Positions 50,785 through 59,915 are shown, counted from the first letter of the stretch. The stretch: DNA of 64,000 bases from CAZHAC01 sp964383855 (GCA_964383855.1 CAYLIP010000003.1:3089-67088); one strand, 5' to 3'. Notes: generated by a model from the letters alone, not told the origin. Made by a program: numbers and translations.

Positions 50785-52217
50785 GCCTTCGCCAGCGGCT
50801 GGCCGAAAGGGGCGATCCATGGGACGGCCTCGAGGTGCAGGACGAGCCGGAGCTCGCCGTGGTCCCCACCGAGGAGCCGGAGACGCAGAGGCGCGAGAGG
50901 GAAAATCGCCCCGCCGGGCGCGCGCCGCTGTCCGCCGAGCTGGTCAAGGCTCGCTCCCAGATCCACGACCTGCTGGTCGAACGGCACGCGGACGAGGTGG
51001 ACATCACCGATCGCGGCCGCATCCGGGTTGCCATCCAGCAGGTCACGGACGCCTACGTGCGCAGCCACGGCCTGATCCTCAGCCGGGCCGACTACGCCAG
51101 TCTGCTCGCCTCCCTGGTCGACCTCGTGCTCGGCCTGGGGCCGCTCGAGCCCCTGCTCGAGGACCAGGAGATCACCGAGATCATGATCAACCGGCCCGAC
51201 CAGGTCTTCGTCGAGCGCAACGGCCGCACCGTCCTCACCAACGTCGCTTTCGAGAGCGACACGCACCTGAAGCAGGTGATCGACCGCATCGTCAGCTCGA
51301 TCGGGCGCCGAGTCGACGAGAGCTCTCCCATGTGTGACGCCCGGCTCAAGGACGGCTCGCGGGTCAACGTCATCCTGCCGCCGCTGGTGCCGCGCGGCGC
51401 CTGTCTCACGATCCGGAAGTTCGGCCAGGGCCGGCTGGAGGGTGACGGCCTGATCCGCATCGGCGCCGCGACGCCCGAGATGATGCGGTACCTGGCGGCG
51501 GCGGTTCGGAGCCGGATGAGCATCCTCGTTTCCGGCGGGACGTCGTCGGGCAAGACCACGCTCCTCAACATCCTGTCCGGCTACGTCCCGACCGACGAGC
51601 GCGTGATCACGATCGAGGACTCGGCCGAGCTCCAGCTCCGGCAGGAGCACCTGATCACGATGGAGTCACGGCCGCCCAACGTCGAGGGCGAGGGTGCCAT
51701 CAGCATCCGCGACCTGGTCCGCAACTCACTGCGAATGCGGCCCGACCGGATCATCGTCGGCGAATGCCGCGGGGCCGAGGCGCTGGACATGCTCCAGGCG
51801 ATGAACACCGGCCACGAGGGCTCGATGAGCACGGTCCACGCCAACACCCCGGCGGACGCCATCAGCCGGCTGGAAACGATGGTGCTGATGGGCGGCACCG
51901 ATCTCCCCTCGAGGGCGATCCTGAAGCAGATCGCGTCGGCCATCGACATCGTCGTGCAGGTCTCGCGGATGCGCGGCGGCGACCGCAAGATCGTCAGCAT
52001 CGCCGAGGTCGCCGGCCTGGCCGACGGCGAGGTCCAGCTGCATGAGCTCTTCGAATTCCGCCAGGTGGGCGTCACCGCCGACGGCCGGCCGCGCGGCTTC
52101 CACCGAGCCACCGGGAACACCTCCCTGCACCTCGAGCATTTCGCGGCCAGCGGGGAGGCCCTGCCCGAGGACCTCTTCACCGCAACGGCGGCTCCGCCGC
52201 AGGGGGTGCTCCAGTGA
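50781..52217 (+). CDS. tadA: Tad secretion ATPase TadA/CpaF (first copy)
   Basis: 478 aa type II/IV secretion ATPase. An N-terminal helical domain (about 55-130) precedes PLLEDQEITEIMINRPDQVFVE, typical of CpaF. Walker A is VSGGTSSGKTTLLNIL, the Asp box is ITIEDSAELQL, Walker B is PDRIIVGECRGAEALDMLQ, and the His box is HEGSMSTVHANTP. It powers pilus assembly at the cytoplasmic face with TadB/TadC. GTG start overlapping the HEAT gene stop; the 3' end overlaps tadB (GTGA). Confidence 0.94.
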   Translation: MSLRQRLAERGDPWDGLEVQDEPELAVVPTEEPETQRRERENRPAGRAPLSAELVKARSQIHDLLVERHADEVDITDRGRIRVAIQQVTDAYVRSHGLILSRADYASLLASLVDLVLGLGPLEPLLEDQEITEIMINRPDQVFVERNGRTVLTNVAFESDTHLKQVIDRIVSSIGRRVDESSPMCDARLKDGSRVNVILPPLVPRGACLTIRKFGQGRLEGDGLIRIGAATPEMMRYLAAAVRSRMSILVSGGTSSGKTTLLNILSGYVPTDERVITIEDSAELQLRQEHLITMESRPPNVEGEGAISIRDLVRNSLRMRPDRIIVGECRGAEALDMLQAMNTGHEGSMSTVHANTPADAISRLETMVLMGGTDLPSRAILKQIASAIDIVVQVSRMRGGDRKIVSIAEVAGLADGEVQLHELFEFRQVGVTADGRPRGFHRATGNTSLHLEHFAASGEALPEDLFTATAAPPQGVLQ

Positions 52218-53140
52218 TCATCGTCGTCGTCCTGCTGGCGGCCACCTCGGCGCTCGGCGTGCTGCTCACGCTCAGCGCACTGCTCGATCGCCAGGTGGCG
52301 ACCGCCCCCGGGTTGCCGGGGACTTCCGCGGGCGGCGGGCTCACCTCGGTCTTCACGCCCCTCACCGATCGCCTGCTGCGCAGGCGCCGGGACCGGCCGT
52401 CGAGCACGCTCGTCGACCGGCTGGCGCAGGCCGATGTCAAGCTGCGGCCCTATGAGTTCCTGCTGGTGCAGCTCGGGTGCGCCGGGCTGCTGGCCACGGC
52501 GGCCCTCCTGCGCTTCGGTCTGGGCGTCCAGGTGATCGTGTTCGGCCTGGCCGGCTACGTCCTGCCGCTACTCTTCCTCGCCTACCGCCGCGGCCGGCGC
52601 CAGCGCGCCATCTCAGAACAGCTGCCGGACACGCTCGCCCTGCTCTCGAGTGGCCTCAAGGCCGGGTATTCCTTTCCGCAAGCGATCGACAACGTGTCCC
52701 GCCGGGCGAACCAGCCAACCTCCGACGAGTTCGCGCGGGTCGTCCGGGAGATGCAGATCGGAAGGTCGCCCGAGCAGGCACTCCTGAACCTCGTCCGGCG
52801 CGTCGAGAGCGAAGACATGGACCTGGTGATCACCGCGGTCGTCATCAACAGCCAGGTCGGCGGCAACCTGGCCCGCATCCTGGACGGCATCCAGGAGACG
52901 ATCCGGGAACGGGTCAGGGTCGAGGGCCAGATCGCCGCGCTGACGGCGCAGGCAAGGGCGTCGGGCATCATCATCACAGGCCTCCCCTTCGCGGTCGCGC
53001 TGCTCCTCTACTTCGTCGCGCCGGCCTACTTCCAGCCCATGCTCTCGAACGTCGTGGGCTGGGTCCTCTTCGGGCTCTGCCTGGTCTCGATCGCGATCGG
53101 CAATGTCTTCGTCAGGCGGATAGCAAGGATCGACGTCTGA
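52214..53140 (+). CDS. tadB: Tad inner-membrane platform protein TadB
   Basis: 308 aa of the T2SF/GspF family: an N-terminal helix, then a pair of helices around 85-130, then the cytoplasmic T2SF domain (LPDTLALLSSGLKAGYSFPQAID, FARVVREMQIGRSPEQALLNL) and two C-terminal helices. It forms the membrane platform with TadC and is driven by TadA. It overlaps tadA by 4 bp and tadC by 1 bp. Confidence 0.92.
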   Translation: MIIVVVLLAATSALGVLLTLSALLDRQVATAPGLPGTSAGGGLTSVFTPLTDRLLRRRRDRPSSTLVDRLAQADVKLRPYEFLLVQLGCAGLLATAALLRFGLGVQVIVFGLAGYVLPLLFLAYRRGRRQRAISEQLPDTLALLSSGLKAGYSFPQAIDNVSRRANQPTSDEFARVVREMQIGRSPEQALLNLVRRVESEDMDLVITAVVINSQVGGNLARILDGIQETIRERVRVEGQIAALTAQARASGIIITGLPFAVALLLYFVAPAYFQPMLSNVVGWVLFGLCLVSIAIGNVFVRRIARIDV

Positions 53141-54072
53141 TGCCGATTTCGATGTTGCCGCTGGTGCTCGGCCTGGTCGCCGCCGGCGGCCTGCTGGCCG
53201 CCTTCCTCGCCGTCGCCACCGTCAAGCCGAGCCAGGCCGACATCCTCGAGCGCCGCGTGCGCAGGTACGAGGGTGAGCAGCCGCTGTCGCTCGAAGAGCT
53301 GGAGCTGCGCGCGCCCTTCGTCGAGAGGGTGGTGCGGCCGGCCATCGTGCGGACCAGCGAGCTGCTCACGCGGCGAACCCCCGAGGCGACGCGGGCCGAG
53401 CTCAACCGGAGGCTCAACCTCGCCGGCCGCCCCCTCGGCTTGACGGCGGCCGAGTTCACGGTGACGCGATACCTGCTCGCCATCGTGCTCGCGGCGGGCG
53501 CCGTCGCGGCGGACGTGCTGGCCGGCGCCACCCCGCTCACCGCGATCCTCGTCGTGCTGCTGGGGGCGGCCACCGGCTTCTTCGGCCCCCCCGTGTTCCT
53601 TCGCTTCGCAACCACGTCGCGAAGCGCCAAGATCCGGCGCTCGCTGCCCAATGCCCTGGACCTCCTGGTGGTGACCGTGGAGGCCGGCCTCAGCTTCGAG
53701 GCCGCCATGGCACGCGTCGCCGAGAAGTACCGCAACCCGCTGTCGGAGGAGTTCGCGCGCGTGCTCCAGGAGACCCGGCTCGGCCGGTCCCGCTGGGAGG
53801 CGATGGAGGACATGGCGTCGCGCTGCGAGGTGGACGAGCTCTCCAGCTTCGTCCAGGCGGTGCTCCAGTCGGAGCAGCTCGGCACACCGATCGCGCAGAT
53901 CCTTCGCGTGCAGGCGGAGGAGATGCGCAGGCGGCGCTTGCAGCGCGCCCAGATCAAGGGCGCGCGGGCGTCGCTGAAGATGCTGCTTCCCATGGTGCTC
54001 TTCATATTCCCCACGATCTGGGTGATCCTGCTCGGCCCGGCCGCCCTCTACGTGGCGAGGGTCTTCAGGTAA
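53140..54072 (+). CDS. tadC: Tad inner-membrane platform protein TadC
   Basis: 310 aa T2SF-domain protein: LPNALDLLVVTVEAGLSFEAAMARV and FARVLQETRLGRSRWEAMEDMA define the domain, with one N-terminal helix, a middle helix pair and a C-terminal helix (MLLPMVLFIFPTIWVILLGP). ATG at 53140 uses the last base of the tadB stop codon. It is the partner of TadB in the assembly platform. Confidence 0.92.
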   Translation: MPISMLPLVLGLVAAGGLLAAFLAVATVKPSQADILERRVRRYEGEQPLSLEELELRAPFVERVVRPAIVRTSELLTRRTPEATRAELNRRLNLAGRPLGLTAAEFTVTRYLLAIVLAAGAVAADVLAGATPLTAILVVLLGAATGFFGPPVFLRFATTSRSAKIRRSLPNALDLLVVTVEAGLSFEAAMARVAEKYRNPLSEEFARVLQETRLGRSRWEAMEDMASRCEVDELSSFVQAVLQSEQLGTPIAQILRVQAEEMRRRRLQRAQIKGARASLKMLLPMVLFIFPTIWVILLGPAALYVARVFR

Positions 54073-54078
54073 AAGCCG

Positions 54079-54615
54079 ATGTCCAGGTCCCGCGGCCAGT
54101 CAATGGTCGAGTTCGCGATCCTCTCGCCCATCCTCCTGCTGCTGGTGTCGGGGATGCTGGACCTCGGCCGCGCTTACTACTACGAGGTGGTCACGACCGA
54201 TGCGGCGCGGGATGCCGCGCGGTTTGCGATCGGATATTCCGCGGCCTCCGGAGCCGCCGTGGGCCCGGGAATCGGAAGCGTCTGCGACCGGGCGACGGCC
54301 GACCTCGCAAACGTGACCCTGATGGGCACCTCGATCGGCAACGTCAGGTGCGTCACCACGACCAGCCTGCCCGGCACCTCGCGACCCTTCTACCCGGCCG
54401 GCTCGGTGCCCGCGCCCTCGGCCAACCAGGCGGTGGTCGTCGTCTACTGCCCGGCCGGCGGTGATTGCTCCACCACGGCGGCTTCGCCCACCAACCAGAA
54501 GCTGTCGGTGACCGTCTACTACGGCTTCTCACTCCTGACGCCGGGCATGAACAACATGGTCGGCGGCAGCCTGCTCACCTTCCAGAACACTGCGGTGATG
54601 ACATCGCTGTGGTGA
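54079..54615 (+). CDS. TadE-like pseudopilin (first)
   Basis: 178 aa. RGQSMVEFAILSPILLLLVSGMLDLGRAYYYE at the N-terminus, given by its core QSMVEFAILSPILLLLVSG, is the TadE signature: a prepilin-like Q-S-x-V-E-F helix. The rest is an external beta-rich domain with four Cys. TadE-type minor pilins prime or cap the fibre. It starts 6 bp after tadC and its TGA overlaps the next gene. Confidence 0.88.
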   Translation: MSRSRGQSMVEFAILSPILLLLVSGMLDLGRAYYYEVVTTDAARDAARFAIGYSAASGAAVGPGIGSVCDRATADLANVTLMGTSIGNVRCVTTTSLPGTSRPFYPAGSVPAPSANQAVVVVYCPAGGDCSTTAASPTNQKLSVTVYYGFSLLTPGMNNMVGGSLLTFQNTAVMTSLW

Positions 54616-55220
54616 CCGCTCGCCGTTCTCGGGGCCAGGCGATGGTCGAGTTCGCCCTTGTCGGACCGATCGTGCTGCTCCTGCTGCTGATCCTCCTCGA
54701 CTTCGGGCGCGGCCTTTTCTACTACACGGAGATGGCGGCCGGCGCCCGCGAGGCGGCCCGCCAGGGAACGCTGCTGGCCAACCAGAACTCGAACACGGCC
54801 CCCGCCGCGGACGCGCTGCCGACGGTGCGCGGCGTGCTGCCCCAGCTGCAGTCGCTGGCCGTCTTCGGTTACGGGCTCGAGCCCTACGTGAACTGCCGGT
54901 CGAGCTCCCCGTCGGGCCCGCCCGCGCGGTGTGCGACCTATGCCGGAAGCACGCGGCTGGCCTCCGGCGGCTGGGGGCCCGGCCAGGTCAACCTCGCCGC
55001 CGGCGCCGACACCAACCTGCTCTACGTGTTCGTCTACGAGCTCGACCCCGCATCCGGCAGCACCACGTGGGATACGGGCGCGTCGCCGGTCCGGACCGGC
55101 GGCCACAAGCTGGTCGTCGTCGACCTCAAGCTGAGGTGGACGCCGGCCGTGCTCCGGATGGCGGGGCTTGGGCCGCAGCTCACGTTTGACTCGGTGTCGG
55201 CCCAGAGGGAGGAGTGGTGA
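54612..55220 (+). CDS. TadE-like pseudopilin (second)
   Basis: 202 aa. RGQAMVEFALVGPIVLLLLL is the TadE helix, followed by LLDFGRGLFYYTEMAAGAREAARQG and a variable external domain with a Cys pair (NCRSSSPSGPPARC). GTG at 54612 overlaps the preceding stop (GTGA); another GTG lies one codon earlier. Together with the first TadE and the TadG-like protein it forms a three-gene minor-pilin set. Confidence 0.88.
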   Translation: MTARRSRGQAMVEFALVGPIVLLLLLILLDFGRGLFYYTEMAAGAREAARQGTLLANQNSNTAPAADALPTVRGVLPQLQSLAVFGYGLEPYVNCRSSSPSGPPARCATYAGSTRLASGGWGPGQVNLAAGADTNLLYVFVYELDPASGSTTWDTGASPVRTGGHKLVVVDLKLRWTPAVLRMAGLGPQLTFDSVSAQREEW

Positions 55221-57043
55221 GCCGCCGCCATCGCCGGCAATCCGGCCAGGCGGTCGTGCTCGTCGCCGGCGCCATGACGGCCATCCTGGTCATGCTCGCC
55301 CTGGCGCTCATGGGCGGCGCCGTCTACTGGGATCGCCGCCATCTCCAGGAGATCGCCGACTCGGCCGCCCTGGCGGGCACGATCCAGGCCGGCGGAGCCT
55401 GCACGCTGGCGCAGGCCCAGGCGGTCGCCGACCGCTCGAGGGACGTGCTCGCGGCCCAGCTCGGACCGGCGGTCACGTCGGCCACGTCGGGCGGCTGCGC
55501 GGCCGGCGGCTACGTGTTCACCTACGGCTTCTCGAACGGGACCACGGTGGCGGTCAACTGGCCCTACCTGGGGACGCGAAACGACCGGGTCGGCGCGCTG
55601 GTGAGGCACTCCGTCGGCCTCGAGCTGTCCGCCTTCGTCGGCAACAGCGCGGCCATCGCGGCGGGCGCCGTGGCCGAGGCCAGCAACGTCAAGTCGCCCA
55701 GCAACTACGCCGTCTACGCCTACACCAACATCACGTGCGGGGGCGCGTCAGCCACCACCATCGTGGGCAGCGTCTACAGCGGGGGAACCATCGACACCAA
55801 CTGCGGTTGGTACGTGAAGGAGGAGAAGGTCAACGGGACGACCGTCGACTTCGGGGACATCCTGGTCTACCAGTCGCAGCCGGGTTGGAGCCGGGGCGGC
55901 GGGCAGTGCACAACGCCGGCGGGGCCGGTCGGCAACGCGATCTGCTCCGACGGCTACGAGCTGACCGGCAATCCCAACTCCACCTGCGCCGCGGCCTACC
56001 CGGGCGGGACCGAATACCTGGACCCGGCGCAGCTGGTGGCGGCCGGGGGCGTCGTGCCCAACCCGAGCCCGTGCCCGGGCGCGCACGTCCCCGCCCCGTC
56101 CTGGAACCTGACCCCCGACCCCAACACCTCTCCCAGCGGCCTCAAGCAGAACGGCGCGCCCTGCCCGGTGGGTACCGCCGCCATCAGCGACACCACGTAT
56201 CCGCAGGTCAACATCTCGGGGGCCAAGGGGCCGGTGGCCCGGGCCAGCCTGGCCGTCCCCCAGCCGAGCAAGGGCGGCGACGGCCTCTGGCATTTCCATC
56301 CCGGCTGCTACGCGTGGATCGACATCGCCAACGTGCCCGGAGTGACCGCGGTCCTCGACCCCGGCCTCTACTTCTTCAACGGCTTCTTCGTCGCGACCGG
56401 CAAGAATGCCGACCCGGCGGGCATCGGAGCGGGCGGCATCGCCCTCAACGCCGGCAACGGGCGGCTGCTCGGGGAGGGCGTCACGCTCGAGTTCGCCAAC
56501 CCGGCCGGGGGAGCATCCTCCTTCTCGGGCTCCGAGGTCATCGCGACCGGCACCGGCAAGACGCCCTCGGCCTGCGGCAGCGGTCAGACCTGCTCGCTGG
56601 GGGCCGACCCGGCCGCGCCGGTGAAGGGCCACAGCTACTTCTCGGCCCCGTGCGCCAGGACCGACCCGGCGCTGGACGCCAGGTGCCCGACCGCCACCAT
56701 GCCGGCCTGGTGCCTGCAGGTCGGGAGCTCACCCGGCGGGGCTCCGGTTTACGACCCCAGCTGCTACGACGTGCTGGTCTGGGCGCCGCCGCCGCCCGGC
56801 CCCCCGGCGGCGATCGGCGGGCCGCTCTGGTTCAAGGGCACCGGTTCCTACGAATGGGTCTACGGCGTGGTCCAGTGGCCCGGCGACTGCGGTTGGACCG
56901 CCAACGGGTCCAGCATCCTGATCGGCGCGCTCATCTGCAACACCATCCAGATCCAGGGTGGATCGGTGGCCACCGGTCCCGCCGTCCAGTACGGGCGGAC
57001 CGGCAAGAACTACATCACCGCGGAGCCCTCGCTGATCAGCTGA
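55217..57043 (+). CDS. Large TadG-like protein, putative pilus-tip or surface component
   Basis: 608 aa. The N-terminus is TadG/Flp-like (RQSGQAVVLVAGAMTAILVM, then LQEIADSAALAGTIQAGGA). The remaining 480 residues are external, rich in Gly, Pro, Asn and Thr, with about 20 Cys in loops such as CTTPAGPVGNAIC and ACGSGQTCSLG, suggesting a disulfide-stabilised surface domain. No enzyme or von Willebrand motif is recognised. Size and position suggest an adhesin-like tip protein. GTG at 55217 overlaps the TadE stop. Confidence 0.8.
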   Translation: MSRRHRRQSGQAVVLVAGAMTAILVMLALALMGGAVYWDRRHLQEIADSAALAGTIQAGGACTLAQAQAVADRSRDVLAAQLGPAVTSATSGGCAAGGYVFTYGFSNGTTVAVNWPYLGTRNDRVGALVRHSVGLELSAFVGNSAAIAAGAVAEASNVKSPSNYAVYAYTNITCGGASATTIVGSVYSGGTIDTNCGWYVKEEKVNGTTVDFGDILVYQSQPGWSRGGGQCTTPAGPVGNAICSDGYELTGNPNSTCAAAYPGGTEYLDPAQLVAAGGVVPNPSPCPGAHVPAPSWNLTPDPNTSPSGLKQNGAPCPVGTAAISDTTYPQVNISGAKGPVARASLAVPQPSKGGDGLWHFHPGCYAWIDIANVPGVTAVLDPGLYFFNGFFVATGKNADPAGIGAGGIALNAGNGRLLGEGVTLEFANPAGGASSFSGSEVIATGTGKTPSACGSGQTCSLGADPAAPVKGHSYFSAPCARTDPALDARCPTATMPAWCLQVGSSPGGAPVYDPSCYDVLVWAPPPPGPPAAIGGPLWFKGTGSYEWVYGVVQWPGDCGWTANGSSILIGALICNTIQIQGGSVATGPAVQYGRTGKNYITAEPSLIS

Positions 57044-57068
57044 TCGCGAGGGCCTGGGAGGGAAGGAA

Positions 57069-58241
57069 ATGACCACGATCGATATCTCCGACAGCGAACC
57101 GAGCAGCAGCGGCGCGATTCCGCGCTCCTACTATCGGCAGTTCGGGCCCATCGACGTGCCGCTGCGCGACGACCGCGTCACCGAGATCATGGTCATGGGC
57201 GACCGCGAGATCTATGTCGAGATCGGCGGCCAGATCCTGCTCACCGACTACCGGTTTGGCTCCGAGGAGGAGCTGCTCGACGTGATCCACCGGATAGTGG
57301 AATCGGTCGGCCGCAGCATCGACGAGGACAACCCGGTCTGCGACGCCCGCCTGGCCGACGGCTCCCGCGTCCACGCCGCGATCCGCCCGGTCGCCATCCG
57401 CGGTCCCTACCTGACCATTCGCAAGTTCTCTCGGGTGCCGCTGACCGCCGAGCAGCTGATCCAATCCGGCAGCGGCACGGCGCAGGCCTTCGCCTTCCTC
57501 CAGACCTGCGTGGAGGCGAAGGCAAACGTCGCCATCAGCGGCGGCACGGGCACCGGCAAGACGACGCTCCTCAACATCCTGAGCGGCTACATCCCGGCTT
57601 CGGAGCGCATCGTGACGGTCGAGGACGCGGCCGAGCTGCAGCTCCGGCAGCGCCACGTGGCGAGCCTGGAGACGCGACCCCGCGGGCTCGAGGGCCGGCC
57701 GCCGGTGACGGTGCGCGACCTGGTCATCGCCTCACTGCGCATGCGCCCCGACCGAATCATCGTCGGCGAATGCCGCGGCGAAGAGGCGCTCGACATGCTG
57801 CAGGCGATGAACACCGGTCATGAGGGCTCGATGACGACGGTCCACGCGAACTCGCCGCGGGACGCCATCAGCCGGCTCGAGACCATGGTCCTGATGGCCG
57901 GATTCGAGCTTCCCTCGCGGGCGATACGCAGCCAGATCGCGAGCGCGATCAACATCTTCGTGCAGCTCGAGCGGGGCCGGCAGGGCGTGCGCAGGATCGT
58001 GCGCATATGCGAGGTGACCGGCATGGAGGAGAGCACGATCTCGATGCAGGACATCTTCGTGCTCGAATCCGCCGGCCTCTCCAACGATCCCGACGCCGGG
58101 CAGGTGCTGGTTCCCACCGGCCTGCGGCCCCGAATCCTGGATCGGGCCGCGCTGGCCGGGGTGGAGCTGCCCGAAGAGCTTGCGGGACTATTTCCCGGCG
58201 CCGCCCAGGCGGGCGGCGTGACCTGGGCGGAGCGGTTCTGA
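57069..58241 (+). CDS. Tad secretion ATPase TadA/CpaF (second copy)
   Basis: 390 aa. It lacks the long N-terminal helical domain of the first copy but keeps VTEIMVMGDREIYVEIGG, Walker A ISGGTGTGKTTLLNIL, Asp box VTVEDAAELQL, Walker B DRIIVGECRGEEALDML and HEGSMTTVHANSP. About half of the residues match the first TadA by eye. Two ATPases in one Tad cluster could serve extension and retraction, or two substrates. Preceded by GGGAGGGAAGG. A strong hairpin follows the stop. Confidence 0.92.
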   Translation: MTTIDISDSEPSSSGAIPRSYYRQFGPIDVPLRDDRVTEIMVMGDREIYVEIGGQILLTDYRFGSEEELLDVIHRIVESVGRSIDEDNPVCDARLADGSRVHAAIRPVAIRGPYLTIRKFSRVPLTAEQLIQSGSGTAQAFAFLQTCVEAKANVAISGGTGTGKTTLLNILSGYIPASERIVTVEDAAELQLRQRHVASLETRPRGLEGRPPVTVRDLVIASLRMRPDRIIVGECRGEEALDMLQAMNTGHEGSMTTVHANSPRDAISRLETMVLMAGFELPSRAIRSQIASAINIFVQLERGRQGVRRIVRICEVTGMEESTISMQDIFVLESAGLSNDPDAGQVLVPTGLRPRILDRAALAGVELPEELAGLFPGAAQAGGVTWAERF

Positions 58242-58272
58242 GCCGGCTGCGCGAGCGGCAGGCTCAAGGGAC

Positions 58273-58303
58273 GGCTCGCCGGCCGCGATTTCGCCGGCGA
58301 GCC
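58273..58303 (+). terminator. Strong hairpin at the end of the Tad operon
   Basis: An 11-bp perfect stem GGCTCGCCGGC / GCCGGCGAGCC with a 9-base loop, 32 bp after the second tadA stop. There is no U-run, so it may be a weak or Rho-assisted terminator or a 3' stabilising structure. Confidence 0.55.
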
Positions 58304-58349
58304 GGGTACTGCGCCGCGAGTGGGCGTCCTACGTTTCAGGGAGAGCTGT

Positions 58350-58556
58350 GTGTCGATCGAGCATCATCAGCGGGAAGAGCTGGCTGACCTTCTGTTTCAG
58401 CTGACCATCGCGATTGCCGAGAGCCGGCGTCTGCGGGCAGAGGACCTGCCCTTCGCGGACGCCGACAGCGAGGTCGACCGCATTCTTCGATTTGCTCGCA
58501 TGCTGGTGGCCGGAGACCCACCGCCGATCCAGAGAAGGATCGAACAGTCAGGCTGA
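58350..58556 (+). CDS. Small hypothetical protein (68 aa)
   Basis: VSIEHHQREELADLLFQLTIAIAESRRLRAEDLPFADADSEV ... EQSG; its core is the helical LADLLFQLTIAIAE. AGGGAG lies 7 bases before the GTG at 58350; an earlier GTG at 58320 is less likely. No family is recognised. It could be an alpha-helical regulator or an accessory of the Tad locus, but the operon hairpin separates it. Confidence 0.45.
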   Translation: MSIEHHQREELADLLFQLTIAIAESRRLRAEDLPFADADSEVDRILRFARMLVAGDPPPIQRRIEQSG

Positions 58557-58587
58557 CGCCCGGTCGCGACGCCGGTCCGGCCCCGCC

Positions 58588-59472
58588 TCAGGCCCGATAG
58601 TTGCGCCGAACCACCTCGGCAAGCCGGGTGGCCGGAATCGAAGGATAGGAGCGGCGCTGACCGGAGGCGTCGAACGCCATCGGCGCCGTGTCCATCACAA
58701 CGCCGGCGCGGATCTGCCTGGCCAGGCTCGGGTTGAAGGGGCCCAGCACGGCGCCCATCAACCGCATGACCGGCCTCTGCGCGTGGGTCACCTTGCCGCC
58801 GGCCCCGGCCTGCTCTCGGAAGACCTCGACGAACTCGGTCATGGTCAGGTTCTCGGGGCCGCCGAAATCGATCGCGTGGCCTCTCAGGGCCGGCTCCACG
58901 GCGGCCAGCTCGACGAGCCGGGCGATGTCCTCCACGGAGACCCAGTTGATCGGGTTGCGGCCCCCGCCGAAGACCATGGTCTTGCCCTTTTCCAGGAGCG
59001 GCCGGCCGAGCACCTCGCACCAGGTCTCCATGAATGCGGTCGGCCGGATGATGGTCCAGGCCACTCCGCTCGAGCGCAGGTCCTCCTCGGCGGCGTGCTT
59101 CATCCTCATCAGCTCCATCGGGTGGTCGGGAGACGCGTCCTTGACCGACGTCAGGACGAAGTGCTCGACGCCCGCATCGCGCGCCGCCCGGATCAGGTTC
59201 CGGTTGCCGTCCCGATCGACGCTGGCCGGGCTGACGCCGCCGGGGCCGAGGAATCCCTGGATGGCGGAGATGACGCCGCTCGCCCCGGCGACGGCTTCGC
59301 TGACCGCGCGAGTGTCTCGGACGTCGCCCTCGACGATCTCCACCTGGGGCCCGGCAAGGTGCCGGGCCCGCGCCGGATCCCGTGTGAGGACCCGCACGTC
59401 AATACCGCGCCCATTCAGCAGCTGGACCACCCGGGTGCCAAGGCGGCCGGTGCCGCCGGCGACGAGGATCAT
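58588..59472 (-). CDS. NmrA-like atypical SDR / NAD(P)-binding protein
   Basis: 294 aa. The nucleotide loop is at the N-terminus (MILVAGGTGRLGTRVVQLL), followed by VEIVEGDVRDTRAVSEAVAG, HFVLTSVKDASPDHPMELMRM and a C-terminal substrate domain (DFGGPENLTMTEFVEVFREQ). No catalytic Y-x3-K is seen, which fits the atypical NmrA/HSCARG type that senses or reduces quinones, or serves as a redox sensor. The ATG overlaps the SnoaL-like stop (ATGA). Confidence 0.85.
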   Translation of the reverse strand: MILVAGGTGRLGTRVVQLLNGRGIDVRVLTRDPARARHLAGPQVEIVEGDVRDTRAVSEAVAGASGVISAIQGFLGPGGVSPASVDRDGNRNLIRAARDAGVEHFVLTSVKDASPDHPMELMRMKHAAEEDLRSSGVAWTIIRPTAFMETWCEVLGRPLLEKGKTMVFGGGRNPINWVSVEDIARLVELAAVEPALRGHAIDFGGPENLTMTEFVEVFREQAGAGGKVTHAQRPVMRLMGAVLGPFNPSLARQIRAGVVMDTAPMAFDASGQRRSYPSIPATRLAEVVRRNYRA

Positions 59473-59915
59473 CGTGCCGGCTGGGCGGCGGCGGGCGGCG
59501 CCGGCAGCAAGCCGACCTTGATGAAGAAGTCGGTCACGTCGACGACGTCCCAGTGCTCGGCCAGCCTTCCCTCGCGGAGGCGGAAGATGTCGACGCCGTG
59601 TGCGACCACGGGCTGACCGGTCGGGCTGAAGCCGAACCATTCGCCGACGTGCGTGCCTGCGTTGGACCACATGACGGCGGCCTTGTCGCCATCCACGAGC
59701 AGATGCTCCACGGTGAAGCGGGGGTTGAACGCGGCGCGGATCATGCCCGCCCGCTGCTTCAGGCCCTCCACGCCCTGAGACTGCCCCGGGAACGGGTTGT
59801 GCTCGACAAGATCAGGAAGGGAGATCTCGTCCAGGAGCTCGAGCCTCCCTTCGTTGAGCACTTCCTCATACAGCCGCTCGATCGTCGTCCTGGTGCTGCC
59901 GCTGTCGCTTGCCAT
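59469..59915 (-). CDS. SnoaL-like (NTF2 fold) polyketide-cyclase/ester-cyclase family protein
   Basis: 148 aa. TIERLYEEVLNEGRLELLDEI at the start, LVEHNPFPGQSQGVEGLKQ in the middle and PVVAHGVDIFRLREGRLAEHWDVVD at the end are typical of SnoaL-like proteins, including the conserved His and Asp. A GGAGGAAC ribosome-binding site lies before the ATG at 59915. It is co-transcribed with the NmrA-like gene and divergent from a large XRE/NB-ARC regulator that may control both. Confidence 0.85.
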   Translation of the reverse strand: MASDSGSTRTTIERLYEEVLNEGRLELLDEISLPDLVEHNPFPGQSQGVEGLKQRAGMIRAAFNPRFTVEHLLVDGDKAAVMWSNAGTHVGEWFGFSPTGQPVVAHGVDIFRLREGRLAEHWDVVDVTDFFIKVGLLPAPPAAAQPAR

